Assembly (NCBI RefSeq): GCF_000497045.1
Contig: NW_015961963.1
Coordinates: 124,001-188,000 of the forward strand
Source: Kalmanozyma brasiliensis GHG001
Lineage: Eukaryota; Basidiomycota; Ustilaginomycetes; Ustilaginales
Direction: 5' to 3'
Length of the DNA: 64,000 nucleotides
Each line of letters starts with the position of its first letter. The stretch's first letter is position 1. The position numbers were made by a program, and so were the translations under genes. This document shows positions 40,698 through 50,764 of this stretch, one piece after another. Under the pieces are notes generated by a model, which saw only the letters and a program-made list of their open reading frames with translations, had not been told where the DNA came from and did no database searches.

Positions 40698-41980
40698 TTT
40701 CAGCAAGAGTTGTGTAGCATTGCCGGGGATTGACAAGGTTGCTTGTAGGATTGGTGGTGATGGTGGAATCACTGAGGGGAAGGGGTCATTTCGATGTAGG
40801 GAAACAGCGTGAGAGTGTCGGATATAATGCTGAGGTTATGCGCAGTCGAGGCCGATTAGCGAGAACAATGAGATGAAACAGAGACCACGGGCTACGATGA
40901 CGATAGGAGATGATGGGCCAGATGATGTTGTCCGGGAGCAGAAACGACCAGCGCTTTGGAGAGGATGAGGGACGATTGGCAAGACTTTTGGACGATGGGC
41001 GAGGAGAGATGATGGTCAAGGACGGAAGGGAAGCGACGGCGACTAAGCGGTGATGATGGCGAGGAAGGCACCGCAGGTTGACTGCGAAAGATAGGCCATG
41101 CAAGGCGAGTCAAAGGCAAGCAACCGATGCCCGCCCAAAATTGTTTTGAAAGGCTGAGCAGCGCCAAATCTGGACCCGCGGCAACAGCAACGGCGGAGTC
41201 AGATCTGTGCTCAGCTTCAGCGGGGTTTCATAGAATCCTTTGCACCCTGCATCAAATCCCATTCAAACAAACGCCTGCCTCAGCCTCTGCAGATCACCTC
41301 GTCACCTCCAAGGCCTGACCACGGCAAAGGCCCCTCGGCGATAAGAGGAGGACCACTGCCTCTCGTAGTGATCTCATCAACAAGGTTCAAACACAGACAA
41401 GGTGTCTCACGAAACAGCAGAGATCGTACTGACCAGCCGAGATGGAAGAAGGCCAGCCAGATCCAGTCGCCGCTTGTCTCAGATCCCTTCATTGTTCTCT
41501 AGCGGCTGAACTCCTTCTATGATGAAATTGCAGCAGCCAAAGACATTTCAAAATTCTCGGCTTGCTTCGACGGCTTCCGTTGGATCTTTGGCTTTGACTT
41601 TCATCTGCGGAGTATTGTATCACGAAGCCAGCACTGGCGTCGCCGTTCAGCGGGCCGGTGGCATGAACAACTGAGACGAATTGGCGAAGAAGAGACGCCG
41701 TTCCTGAGATGAGGAGCTGTCCAATGCTCGACGTTGGCATCCACGAGATCATTCAGCAGCTTCCGCTTTTTACGCCTCGGGGAAGGGCGTGGATTGGCGA
41801 GCTGCACGTCCCCCTTCGCGTGCTCTTTTCTCCTCTTGTCGCCGAGCCCACTTCCCTGCATCTCGAGTCGGCGGTTCAACCTCCTTTCTCGCCGCTCGCA
41901 TCACAGACAGCGTCACCCTCACAGCATGCGTTTGATCATTCTTATTCTTCAACAACGACGACATCAAGTGAGACTACCAC
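40698..41980. other. Intergenic, no gene recognised
   Basis: This 1.28 kb stretch lies between the start of the hypothetical gene and the stop of NOT3; both genes are on the minus strand. The first 400 bases are purine-rich on the plus strand, that is, C/T-rich leader for the minus-strand gene. Short ORFs on both strands are not supported. Confidence 0.5.
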
Positions 41981-44128
41981 CTAGTTGTCTTCCAACCATC
42001 GATACTCGAAGCGGAAATCCGACTTCTTGCGTTGGCACCAGCTGCCTTCCCAGTCAAAGTAGACGTACACGCCTTGCTCGTACTCGTCCGTGATCGCTTG
42101 CGGCTCCGAGTGCCTCTGGAACCACGTCAGGTACTGTTTGTGGAATCGCCAGCTCTGCTTCTTCAGCTCCTTGGCCGCCAGGTACTGGTGGTACGTGCCT
42201 TGCTGGTAGTAGAAGATGTAGAACAGCGTGTCCACGTCAAACTTGGAGTACAGCGCCGGGTTGTCGAACACGCTTGCGGGTGACTGCGGGTAGTAGCTCG
42301 GCGTCGGGAACGGATTCTTGGGCACATAGTATCGAGGCTTGTCCGAATCGAGCGGCTCGGGCACGTTCATGAACGACGACTCGAGCGACTTGTGCACCAG
42401 CCCCAGATTGGCGTCCCGACGAAGCGACTTCTGCTTGGCTGACTCAAACGAAGAGACCAGATCCGTGAGCGACGTCGGCAGTCGTGCTTCCGTGCCCGCT
42501 TCCTTTTGCGCCGCTGCTTGCTGTGCCGCCGTGCCAGCTCCTCCGCCTGCCGGCTGCACCACACTTGCTGCCGCCGAAGAAGCTGCCAGTTGTGCGGGCT
42601 GGAATCCTGAAGTGTTGCCGTCTTGAGCCGGTGTGCCTGGTGCTGCCGCGTTGTTGCTTGCCGAGTCCATCTTGGTGAGCCCAGGTGGCGCGGGCGATGC
42701 CGATCGTGCTTTGTCGCTGGCATCGTTCTTGAGAGCATCAACGCTCGACTTGACAGGCGTCGCCGGAGCACCCACTGGCTGAGGCGCAGCCGATGCTGCT
42801 TGTGCTTGCGAGCTAGGCGCCGCAGACGCTGCTGATGGGATGCCAGTGATGGAGTCCGTCGTCGACTCGTTGGCGATCGAGGCTGTCGTCGTAGCAGGCG
42901 AGACGGCCACCGCATCTGCAGCAGCACTTGCTGCCACTGCTGCCGCCGCAGCCGCAGCGTATCGGATCGGCGGAAGCGGTGCTGCGCTGGGCGCCTTGGG
43001 AGGCGAAAGAACAGCCGCTTGCGACGCAGATGGTGCTTTGGCCTGCGCAAAGTTGGCAGTGGGCACCGCTTTCTCCTTGGGCACAGCAACAGTCTCCTGC
43101 GATGCCTTCTTGGTTGTCTTCTTGGCCGCGGCTACCGCAGGTGCAGCGGGCGACGCCGCAGGTGGTTCGGGAGCTGCCGAAACGGGCGACGACGCTGTTG
43201 CCTCCTTCTTGTTGTTGTTATTGTTGCTGCTGCTGGTGGTGCTTGTAGTCGTCGTGGTCCCCGTGACGCTTGGTGGAAGAACAGGCGCACTGGTGTTGAT
43301 CTCGGCCATGCTCTCTCGTCGCGGCTTGGAGGGCGTGCTGTTCATCTCGCTGAAGCTGATGTCATCCGGATTGGCGACCGAGTCGACGTTGCTTTGCACG
43401 TCATCATTCTCCTTGAGACCGAACGCCTCCTCGCCGTCGTCGAGGTTGAGGTCGTCGTAGATGCCTTCGTCCTCTTCAAAGTCTTCCTCCATGTTGGACT
43501 CGACAAAGTACGAGATGTCCTCCTTGATGTCGGTGACGCGCTCGGTTTCGAGGTTGCCGTTCTCGAGCATGCGCAAGAGGATCTCGAGTCGCGAGATGTG
43601 CCAATTTCTGCGGTCGTTGGCATTCTCCAGCTCCGACGCCCGTTCGTCTTTCGCCGAGCCCTTCTTCTTCTTTCCTGACCCCGAGATGGTCTCGATCTCT
43701 GCCTCAGCGGATTCGACTTGTCGTGAGAGCTCGTCGACTTGCGTGGACAACCAGTCGGTCACTTCTGCCTTCTCGCGGTCCTTGGGGTTCATCTTTGCGG
43801 CCGCTATGAGACCCTCTTTGGAGAATGCCTTGGTCTTCATCTCCTTCTCGATCGCCTTGAACTTTTCCATCTGGGTCTCGATGAGCTTTCGGTTGTCGAG
43901 CAACGGCTTCTTGTCCTTGATGTCGTTGCTCTGCACCCATGTCTTGATCTGATCGCGTAGTCGTTGGAGCTTCTTGATCTGGGTTTTGAGATCCGACTCC
44001 ATCTTTTCCTTCTGTGTCGGATTTGTGGAGCGTTGAAGGAGCTCGTACATGTCTTCAAAGATCTCGACGCCTTCTGCGACCTTTTTCAAGGTCTTGTCGA
44101 TCTCTGTTTGCAACTTTCTCGCCGCCAT
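41981..44128 (-). CDS. NOT3: CCR4-NOT complex subunit NOT3/NOT5
   Basis: This subunit of the CCR4-NOT deadenylase and transcription-control complex has 715 residues. Residues 1-235 form the conserved coiled N-terminal domain: MAARKLQTEIDKTLKKVAEG, then DIKDKKPLLDNRKLIETQMEKFK and NDRRNWHISRLEILLRMLENG. An Ala/Ser/Pro-rich disordered linker of about 300 residues follows. The C-terminal NOT box begins near 560 and carries FDVDTLFYIFYYQQGTYHQYLAAKELKK and SWRFHKQYLTWFQRHSEP, ending DFRFEYRWLEDN. Fungi have one or two paralogues (NOT3 and NOT5 in yeast), and this one represents the ancestral type. The gene diverges from the bL19m gene. Confidence 0.95.
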   Translation of the reverse strand: MAARKLQTEIDKTLKKVAEGVEIFEDMYELLQRSTNPTQKEKMESDLKTQIKKLQRLRDQIKTWVQSNDIKDKKPLLDNRKLIETQMEKFKAIEKEMKTKAFSKEGLIAAAKMNPKDREKAEVTDWLSTQVDELSRQVESAEAEIETISGSGKKKKGSAKDERASELENANDRRNWHISRLEILLRMLENGNLETERVTDIKEDISYFVESNMEEDFEEDEGIYDDLNLDDGEEAFGLKENDDVQSNVDSVANPDDISFSEMNSTPSKPRRESMAEINTSAPVLPPSVTGTTTTTSTTSSSNNNNNKKEATASSPVSAAPEPPAASPAAPAVAAAKKTTKKASQETVAVPKEKAVPTANFAQAKAPSASQAAVLSPPKAPSAAPLPPIRYAAAAAAAVAASAAADAVAVSPATTTASIANESTTDSITGIPSAASAAPSSQAQAASAAPQPVGAPATPVKSSVDALKNDASDKARSASPAPPGLTKMDSASNNAAAPGTPAQDGNTSGFQPAQLAASSAAASVVQPAGGGAGTAAQQAAAQKEAGTEARLPTSLTDLVSSFESAKQKSLRRDANLGLVHKSLESSFMNVPEPLDSDKPRYYVPKNPFPTPSYYPQSPASVFDNPALYSKFDVDTLFYIFYYQQGTYHQYLAAKELKKQSWRFHKQYLTWFQRHSEPQAITDEYEQGVYVYFDWEGSWCQRKKSDFRFEYRWLEDN

Positions 44129-44774
44129 TGTGGAGGAAATGTGTCGCCGCTATGCGTGGCGAGAAGGCAATGCGGTCGTGCGGTTCGTATGGTTGCTGCA
44201 GTGTCGATTGATAGTCGACGCTTGATGAGCCAGAGACTGGAAGTCAGTCAGAGCGAGACGCAACAGCTGCAACTTGCGGCTCGACGCTGATGTGCTGAAA
44301 TGGCCTGGCAGCAGCGAGTGTGAAGCTGAGTCGATATGAGCGGACGAGCAGACAGCCTCGTTGCTCAACCGTGTGATGAGCGTCTAAAGGTGAGAATGGT
44401 GATGAATGAGATTGGAAGGTGGTGATGGTAGAAGCGTGCATTCAAAGTTGGCGAATGCGCAGCAGTCAGGGTCGAGTGAGCAAGAAGCGGCGGCAGAAGA
44501 AGAGAGAGAGCGAAGGACGCGCTGCTTTTTGGCGGCCAGAGCCAATGAAGTGGGGCTGGCTGGTGCTGTATCACTCAAATTGCGCCCGATTCGAGCGAAA
44601 ATCAAACACGGATCCGGCCAGAAAAGAGGGCTACTCAGTCGCACGAGAGTGGAGCGAGGCAAGAAGAAGTGCAGAAAAAGTCGATTGGCACTCTGTCACT
44701 TCAACACCAACCCTTGCTCGTCATCGTCACTTCTACCTCACAACGATCAGCTCGAAACGAGGGACATTCGCATC
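44129..44774. promoter_or_regulatory. Divergent promoter region of NOT3 and bL19m genes
   Basis: The 646 bases between the two divergent ATGs should hold both promoters and leaders. No motif could be assigned. Small ORFs are not supported. Confidence 0.5.
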
Positions 44775-45662
44775 ATGTCGGCATCAAGATCATCGAAGCA
44801 GCTCACGACGCTGTTCCAGTCGCTGCGCGTCGGGTCTAGCAGCTCGTCTTCGTCAGCGCTAGCCCGTCGATGCATGTCCACATCGCACGTCGGTGCTCAA
44901 CCCGCAGCTTCCTCATCCAAGTCGGCGCAAGCAGCTCCTCAGAAGCAGCAGTCGCAACGATGTAAGTGCCACCCGATCAGATATCTTTGCAACGCCGTGT
45001 CCGAACTGCAGCTGAAGGCCTCAGACTGATTCTGTTGCATCTGTCTTGCTCTTTCTCTTACTTGCCGCCCAACAGCCGCAGCATACCCCTTCTCATCAGC
45101 CGCACTGATCCCCGAGGTGCCCACGTTCGTCTCCACCAAGACCAAGATCACCCCTCCTCCTCCCGCCAAAACGATCTTCGACAGCGTCATGCCGCGCGTG
45201 CACACCGCTCTGCGGGCGCGCTACGACCCTGGTAACCGTCTCACCCAACTCTTCGATCGCAAGTCGCCCACGCGCATTCCACCCGGCTCCGTCCTCATCG
45301 TCGAATCCTGGACCACGCCGCTCAAGACCAACTTCTCCTCCTTCTCCGGCGTGCTGATCGCCATCCGCCGAAGAGGCGTCTCGACCTCGTTCGTCCTCCG
45401 AAACCTCGTGCAGAAGTTGGGTGTCGAGATGCGCTTCAACCTCTACTCGCCGCTGCTCAAGGATGTCAGGGTGATCCAGAAAGCAGAGGCAGGGAAGAAC
45501 GACAAGAGCGGAAAGCTGAGGAGGACCAGAAGGGCAAAGTTGTACTATTTGAGGAAGGACGATAGGAGGTTGGCCGGTATCGGGAATGTGATCAAGCAGC
45601 AGAGGTTGTTGGAGGAGAAGAAGACGCAGGAGGCGGCCAAGAGGAGAGGTGGAAGGAGGTGA
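44775..45662 (+). CDS. IMG1: Mitochondrial ribosomal protein bL19m, two exons
   Basis: This large-subunit mitoribosomal protein corresponds to yeast Img1. Exon 1 is 44775-44961 and encodes a Ser/Ala/Arg-rich presequence (MSASRSSKQLTTLFQSLRVG). The intron has a GTAAGT donor at 44962 and an acceptor AG at 45074-45075 after a long pyrimidine tract. Exon 2 is 45076-45662, giving 257 residues. The bL19 domain is clear: IPPGSVLIVESW, FSGVLIAIRRRGVSTSFVLRNLVQKLGVEMRFNLYSPLLKDV and RRAKLYYLRKDDRRL. A second AG at 45098-45099 is also in phase and would shorten the protein by eight residues. The presequence spans the splice junction. Confidence 0.93.
44962..45075 (+). other. Intron of the bL19m gene
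   Basis: This 114-base intron starts GTAAGT and ends CAACAG after the pyrimidine-rich tctgtcttgctctttctctt. It interrupts a codon after the first base. Confidence 0.8.
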
Positions 45663-46084
45663 GCCATGCAGAGCAGCATAGTAGCAATTGTAGAATGACT
45701 TTCATCGTGGTACACTGTGAGCGTGCGAAGAAGAGGTCGAATCGGGTCGGCTTGAGCTTGGTCCGATTCAGTCGATACAATTCCGCGAGCTCATGGACGG
45801 GCAGCTGGTATCAGCCTTCAGAGTCGGCACCCATACAAGCGGCTTAGGATTAGACGACCCGAGTCATGGAAACACACTTGACCTCGGAGAGCGTCTTGAT
45901 CGCGACCACAGATGAAGCCTGATTATCAAATCCGCCCGGCGCTGTCCGAATTCCGCCATGCGCTTTCTTCGCCGCGGAATCTGCCATTTTTTGGCCAGAA
46001 ATAGAGCTCACTCAATCATTCTTCTCGCTATCATCTTTCTCGTGCATCATCGTATCAACGCTTCTGGCAAGGCGATCCTTCATC
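45663..46084. other. Intergenic, upstream of COX15
   Basis: These 422 bases lie between two plus-strand mitochondrial-protein genes. The COX15 promoter must fit here. Nothing else is seen. Confidence 0.5.
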
Positions 46085-47812
46085 ATGGTGACTGCGCAGA
46101 TGATGCCCAGGCTGCTTGGGGCGAGGTTGGTCGTGCCCACAGCGCCAATGCTGCTACCGACGCTGTCAAGAGCTGCGGTGGCCAGCGTTGGGCTGCAGGC
46201 TCGATCAACGTTTGCCGCATCAAAAGCACCGATGGTCTCGAGGCCGCCGCTCGGCCTCATACGATCGTACGCGACATCAAGGCCTTCACTCACACCAACA
46301 CCACTCACGGCCCTCAGGCAGCTCGCCGCGCACCGGTTTCAGCAGCAGCGTCTCCAGTCGACCGCCACGATCACCCCGTCCGACCTCTCATCCACCACTG
46401 CAGCCTCATCAACACCCCTCATCTCGCGCCCCATCGTAGCACTCCACCTCTTCGCGCTCGCCTTCCTCGTCTACGCCATCGTCATTGTCGGCGGTCTTAC
46501 CCGGCTCACCGAATCCGGTCTCTCCATCACCGAGTGGAACCCCGGCTTTCGCGGTCTTCACCTCCCCACCACCACCCCGGAATGGGAATCCGAATGGGCC
46601 AAGTACAAACAAACCCCTGAATTCCACCTTCTCAACAGTCGCATGAGTCTCGACGATTTCAAACGGATCTACATGTGGGAGTGGGGGCATCGGGTGTTGG
46701 GTCGGGTTATCGGGGTAGCATTCACTTTGCCCGCTGCCTACTTCATCTTCTCCAAAAAGGTTGCGGGATCGACGAGGTTCAAGCTGGCAGGGATAGCAGT
46801 GGGGATTGGGTTCCAGGGTTTCTTGGGGTGGTTCATGGTCAAATCCGGACTGAGCGTTCCAAAGGGGAGTGAGGGGAGAGCAAAGATGGTGACTCCGGAG
46901 AAGGGTGGGAAGAGTGTACCGACGAGTTCGGCAGAGACGTTGGTGGCGACGGCGGAATGGACGCCGAGAGTCTCGCATTTCAGGCTTGCATTGCACATGG
47001 GGACGGCGTTTTTGGTCTACCTCGCCATGCTCCATACCGGGTTGGCGGTTCAACGCGATTACAAAGCCGCCACGCTCACCGGGTCCCCCTCGGGTGTTCC
47101 ACTTCGAAACACCAGCACGCTGTCCCAGCTGGCGAACACGCTGAATCACCCCCTGCTCCGAGGACACGCGAGGCTGGTCAAGGTGGTCGCAGGATTGGTG
47201 TTTACCACGGCCATGTCGGGCGCGTTGGTCGCGGGCCTCGACGCAGGGTTGGTGTACAACGAGTTCCCTACCATGGGAGAAGGTCGGATTGCACCACCCA
47301 TCGACGAGCTCATGGACGACCGCTTTGCTCAGCGTCAGGATGGATCCGACAAAGTGTGGAGGAATCTCACGCAGAATCCGGTCACTGTGCAGCTGATCCA
47401 TCGCACGCTGGCGGTCACCACCGCTTGCACGGTACTGGCGCTGGCGTGGAGGACCCATCGCTTGGGCCGGGTCTACTCCGCTGCGATGAAGGCAGCAGGA
47501 GGGAAAGCGATGCTGCCGAGTTTACCACCAAGAGTAACGTCGCTCGCCAAGGCATCCGTCGCAGTCGTCGCCGCTCAGGTGACGCTCGGGATCACAACGC
47601 TGATCTACATGGTGCCGATTCCGTTGGCGAGCGCACACCAGGCTGGCGCAATGGCGTTGTTGAGCGTGCTAGTCGCCATGTCGTCCGCGTTGAGGCCCAT
47701 TCCAGCGAGTGTCCTGGCAAAGGGCTTGGGGAGGAACAGTGGAGTGCTGGGACGGGTGCTCAACAGCACAAGTGCGCACGGAAAGGTGGCGACCAAACGC
47801 GTCGCTGTGTAG
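46085..47812 (+). CDS. COX15: COX15, heme A synthase of the mitochondrial inner membrane
   Basis: Cox15 oxidises heme O to heme A for cytochrome c oxidase. The 575-residue product begins with an Arg/Ser/Ala-rich mitochondrial presequence of about 100 residues. The membrane domain has the hallmark IVIVGGLTRLTESGLSITEWNP and the heme-ligand histidines in EWGHRVLGR (His202), LALHMGTAF (His304), LIHRTLAV (His439) and ASAHQAG (His518). About eight hydrophobic segments fit the two four-helix halves. Insertions between them (VPKGSEGRAKMVTPEKGG) resemble other fungal Cox15 proteins. Several stretches switch from C-ending to G-ending codons within the frame. The second and third Met (residues 6 and 7) are alternative starts. 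Confidence 0.96.
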   Translation: MVTAQMMPRLLGARLVVPTAPMLLPTLSRAAVASVGLQARSTFAASKAPMVSRPPLGLIRSYATSRPSLTPTPLTALRQLAAHRFQQQRLQSTATITPSDLSSTTAASSTPLISRPIVALHLFALAFLVYAIVIVGGLTRLTESGLSITEWNPGFRGLHLPTTTPEWESEWAKYKQTPEFHLLNSRMSLDDFKRIYMWEWGHRVLGRVIGVAFTLPAAYFIFSKKVAGSTRFKLAGIAVGIGFQGFLGWFMVKSGLSVPKGSEGRAKMVTPEKGGKSVPTSSAETLVATAEWTPRVSHFRLALHMGTAFLVYLAMLHTGLAVQRDYKAATLTGSPSGVPLRNTSTLSQLANTLNHPLLRGHARLVKVVAGLVFTTAMSGALVAGLDAGLVYNEFPTMGEGRIAPPIDELMDDRFAQRQDGSDKVWRNLTQNPVTVQLIHRTLAVTTACTVLALAWRTHRLGRVYSAAMKAAGGKAMLPSLPPRVTSLAKASVAVVAAQVTLGITTLIYMVPIPLASAHQAGAMALLSVLVAMSSALRPIPASVLAKGLGRNSGVLGRVLNSTSAHGKVATKRVAV

Positions 47813-48043
47813 ACGTTGGACGAGTTGGCAAATGTATCTCTGCTTTTGAATCAACATACACCTCTCCCGTCTTTGTCTACGGTCTGACACACGGAGGAAC
47901 AGGCATCGTGAAGCAAATCGAGTCGAAACCATCCTACTCTGCTGTCGCCCACCGGCCACACATGGTTACACAGATCGAATGAATGCTTGAACAAACGATA
48001 CAATTACACTTCAACGATAATATTAAGTATGCTTTCCCCTCTC

Positions 48044-49984
48044 TCACCCCTTGAACTTGTATCGGGTCCTCAGACCCTCTCCGTACCTGAACAGCACGAG
48101 AGGTACGGGCAGACCCAACATCCCAACACCCGCAAGCAGCGTGCAGGCCCAACCATACCCGAGCGCTTCGAACATATATTCTGCGCACAGGGGAAATGCC
48201 GCTGCCAACACGGACCTCACCAACACCGCGCAGGCCGTGGCGGACGCTGAATAGGGCACAAACGCATCGACGAGGTAGACGAGGATGGTCTGGAAGCAGA
48301 GGATGGTGGCGCAGCCTACGGTGAACGAGCCGATGAGCGGCACGATCCAGTGCGTCTGGTTGGCCGCCGACCAGCCGAAGAGGAGCATGCCGACGGGGAG
48401 AATGAGCATGCCGACGAAGCAGAGCGGGAGACGGTACTCGGGTCGGCCTTTGCCAGTGCTGGCAGCGGGGGCAGGTTTGGCGGGCGCGGGCGCGTCGACG
48501 GTCGGCGTGTCGTTGTGCTTGGGTGCGTCGTAATTGTGAGTGGGCGTGCCATTACCCAGCGCCGAATTGGCACCGTCGCTACCTCGTCGACTGGCGAGGT
48601 TGTTCTGATCCGCCGAATTGATCGACTGCGCCTCCTTTTCGGTGTCCTTGCCGTCCCGTGCTGCACGGTCGAATTCCCGTTCGGCCATGATCCGTTTGAT
48701 CTCCGTCTGGTTCTTGAACAGGAACCACCCCAGCTTGCCGTCCGAGGCGACCAAGCGAGCGTAGATCTCGTCCTGCAGGAACGCATTGGTGAACGCTGCC
48801 ACGAGGAAACCAAGTCCCAGGCCCAAGTAGGACAGCCCAGAGACACCCAGACTCCAGCCGTACGTAGGCAGCACATCCTCAGATGGAGCGCTGGGCTCGC
48901 CGTCGCGCGTCTGAAACAACAACGGATGCTGCGTAAGGAATAAGTAGATGATGCCGTAGCAGAAGCCGAGGTAGTACGAGAAGATGGCGCAGATGGGGTT
49001 GGTGAAGAGCAGACGGAAAGGTCGGGATTGGGCCATCTTGAGCTTGTGCAGGATCTCGCTGCTGGGTAGGACCTTTTTGAGCCATTTGCGTGTGCGTTGC
49101 GATGCTGTCGGCTTATTGGCCGAGATGAGGGTGGCAGTGATGGGATCCTGCTCACGAATTTGCTCGAGTCGCTGCTCGATGGCACGCTCTCGTTTCTTGC
49201 GTAGGAGAACGGGTGCGTAGGTCTCGTCGAGGAAGAAGAGGATGACGGCGAACACGAACGCGGACAAGATGGTGAGCGTGTGCAGCAGCCATCGCCAGTT
49301 CCTTGTTCCTGCAGCGATGAAGCAGCCGATGAGCGAACCCAAGACAGGACCCATGAGCGGACCGAGACCGTACAGGGACTGCGCTCGCCCTCTCTCCTTG
49401 GGTGCAAACATGTCGCCGATACTGCCGGCCCCCAGACTGGGACCGGTACTGCCTGCTGCACCAGCAAAAGTACGCAGGATGTTGAGGGCAACAAAATTGG
49501 GGCTGAAGGCGGAAGCCAGGTTGAAGATGATGAAGAGGAAGCTTGTGATGACGTACACGGGCTGTCGGCCGACGGTCTCTGAACATGGCGCCAGAATAAA
49601 GGGACCGATACCGAGACCAATGACGAAGAGCGAGACCGGCAAGAGCGAAAGCGTCCGCGATCCTAGGGTGAAGTCGGTGTCGACAAAGCCATTGCCGGGA
49701 ACCAGAATGGATGAGCCCAAGGGGGAGATGAAGCCCATGAGCGAGATGATGAGGGTGGTGGACCATTTCTTGGATTGCGACCAATGCCGAGAGTCTTCTG
49801 CACCGACGAGCTTGATGGCATCGATCTCTTCTGGTGTCAATGGGCGCAACGGAAAGTCGGGTGGTGGGGGCAGGGGTGACGACTCGAGCACCGCATCCTC
49901 AGCTAGACGGGAATGCGAGCTGAGATGACCTCGCGACAGTGTTGGTGCCGGAGGCTGTATCGATGGTATTGATGGGGAAGCCAT
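48044..49984 (-). CDS. Major facilitator transporter, DHA1 drug/polyamine:H+ antiporter type
   Basis: The 646-residue membrane protein shows the DHA1 pattern of fungal multidrug and polyamine exporters (Tpo/Flr1 group). About twelve hydrophobic segments are visible. Signature stretches are GIGPFILAPCSETVGRQPVYV after TM2, FAGAAGSTGPSLGAGSIGDMFAPKERGRAQSLYGLGPLMGPVLGSLIG across TM4-5, and NWRW. A long cytosolic loop of about 130 Ser/Asn/Pro/Ala-rich residues lies between TM8 and TM9 (REFDRAARDGKDTEKEAQS and on), larger than usual. The N-terminal 80 residues are hydrophilic. Substrate cannot be assigned. The gene is tail-to-tail with COX15, with 231 bases between stops. Confidence 0.88.
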   Translation of the reverse strand: MASPSIPSIQPPAPTLSRGHLSSHSRLAEDAVLESSPLPPPPDFPLRPLTPEEIDAIKLVGAEDSRHWSQSKKWSTTLIISLMGFISPLGSSILVPGNGFVDTDFTLGSRTLSLLPVSLFVIGLGIGPFILAPCSETVGRQPVYVITSFLFIIFNLASAFSPNFVALNILRTFAGAAGSTGPSLGAGSIGDMFAPKERGRAQSLYGLGPLMGPVLGSLIGCFIAAGTRNWRWLLHTLTILSAFVFAVILFFLDETYAPVLLRKKRERAIEQRLEQIREQDPITATLISANKPTASQRTRKWLKKVLPSSEILHKLKMAQSRPFRLLFTNPICAIFSYYLGFCYGIIYLFLTQHPLLFQTRDGEPSAPSEDVLPTYGWSLGVSGLSYLGLGLGFLVAAFTNAFLQDEIYARLVASDGKLGWFLFKNQTEIKRIMAEREFDRAARDGKDTEKEAQSINSADQNNLASRRGSDGANSALGNGTPTHNYDAPKHNDTPTVDAPAPAKPAPAASTGKGRPEYRLPLCFVGMLILPVGMLLFGWSAANQTHWIVPLIGSFTVGCATILCFQTILVYLVDAFVPYSASATACAVLVRSVLAAAFPLCAEYMFEALGYGWACTLLAGVGMLGLPVPLVLFRYGEGLRTRYKFKG

Positions 49985-50131
49985 TGTGGTATGAGGGCAG
50001 TGCTGACGCTACCGATGCGCTGTGCCGCTCACGGTGACTATGGAAGAATGACTGGAATGTAGGTCGATGTCAGGACGACATGGTGGGGCGATAGGATCGG
50101 CAGACGTGGCTATGATGTATATGAAGCGGAA

Positions 50132-50764
50132 TCAGGTCTTGTGTGAGTCAGACCTTCGAAGGATGATGGAGAACAGATGAGAGATATGCTGGAGGTGGTT
50201 GGTCAAGCGACCAGCTGAGGGCAGCTTGCCTGCTGTATTGATGTCGACGCTTGTTGCAGGGTGTGTCGGATGTGCAAAGGATCTGGTAGCGAGAGGAGCC
50301 GGCGGATGCAAGGTGGTATGCAGAGAAGCGAGTTCGGAAGTGAGCGGAGGTAAGAGCGGCAAGACCACGAGGTCGGTGCTTGTCTGTGCGCCGAGAATGA
50401 GGACGGGGTGCCGTAAGGATGCAGGATGGTTGCCGTCGAGGAGACTGCCTGGTTTGACGTAGCGATCGAAGAGTAGGACGATGAGGAAGACTAGTGCCAG
50501 CAGCGGACGGAGAAGGATGAGTTCAAGACGATGAAGTGGTCATGGCATGCTGTTGCGAACGAAAGGACGAGATGAGGTTGTGGTGCCGGTGCGAGCTTGC
50601 AGCCAAGAGAGCAGGATACCGATGGGAGGGCGTAGGATGCCGAGAGTGATGAGAAGGATCTGCACTGTCCGGCAGCGCCAAAGAATGTTGGTGCTGCGCG
50701 TTTTGGGGTGTATGCTGGGTGCCAGAGAGACGGTTGATCTAGCGAGAGAAGGAGTCGAGGATCA
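50132..50764 (-). other. Possible coding segment with an in-frame TGA
   Basis: On the minus strand one frame is open from 50761 to 50543 (73 codons), is broken by a TGA at 50542-50540, and continues open to a stop at 50134-50132 (135 codons). Both halves have the C-ending codon use of the neighbours. The first half contains RTVQILLITLGILRPPIG and the second LELILLRPLLALVFLIVLLFDRYVKPG, both membrane-like. Neither half has a good ATG start. A GT at GTATCC and an AG after CTAG would splice out 126-129 bases around the TGA in phase, and a pyrimidine-rich AG at 50740-50739 could be the acceptor of an upstream exon. It could instead be a decaying gene. I recognise no family. Confidence 0.3.
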
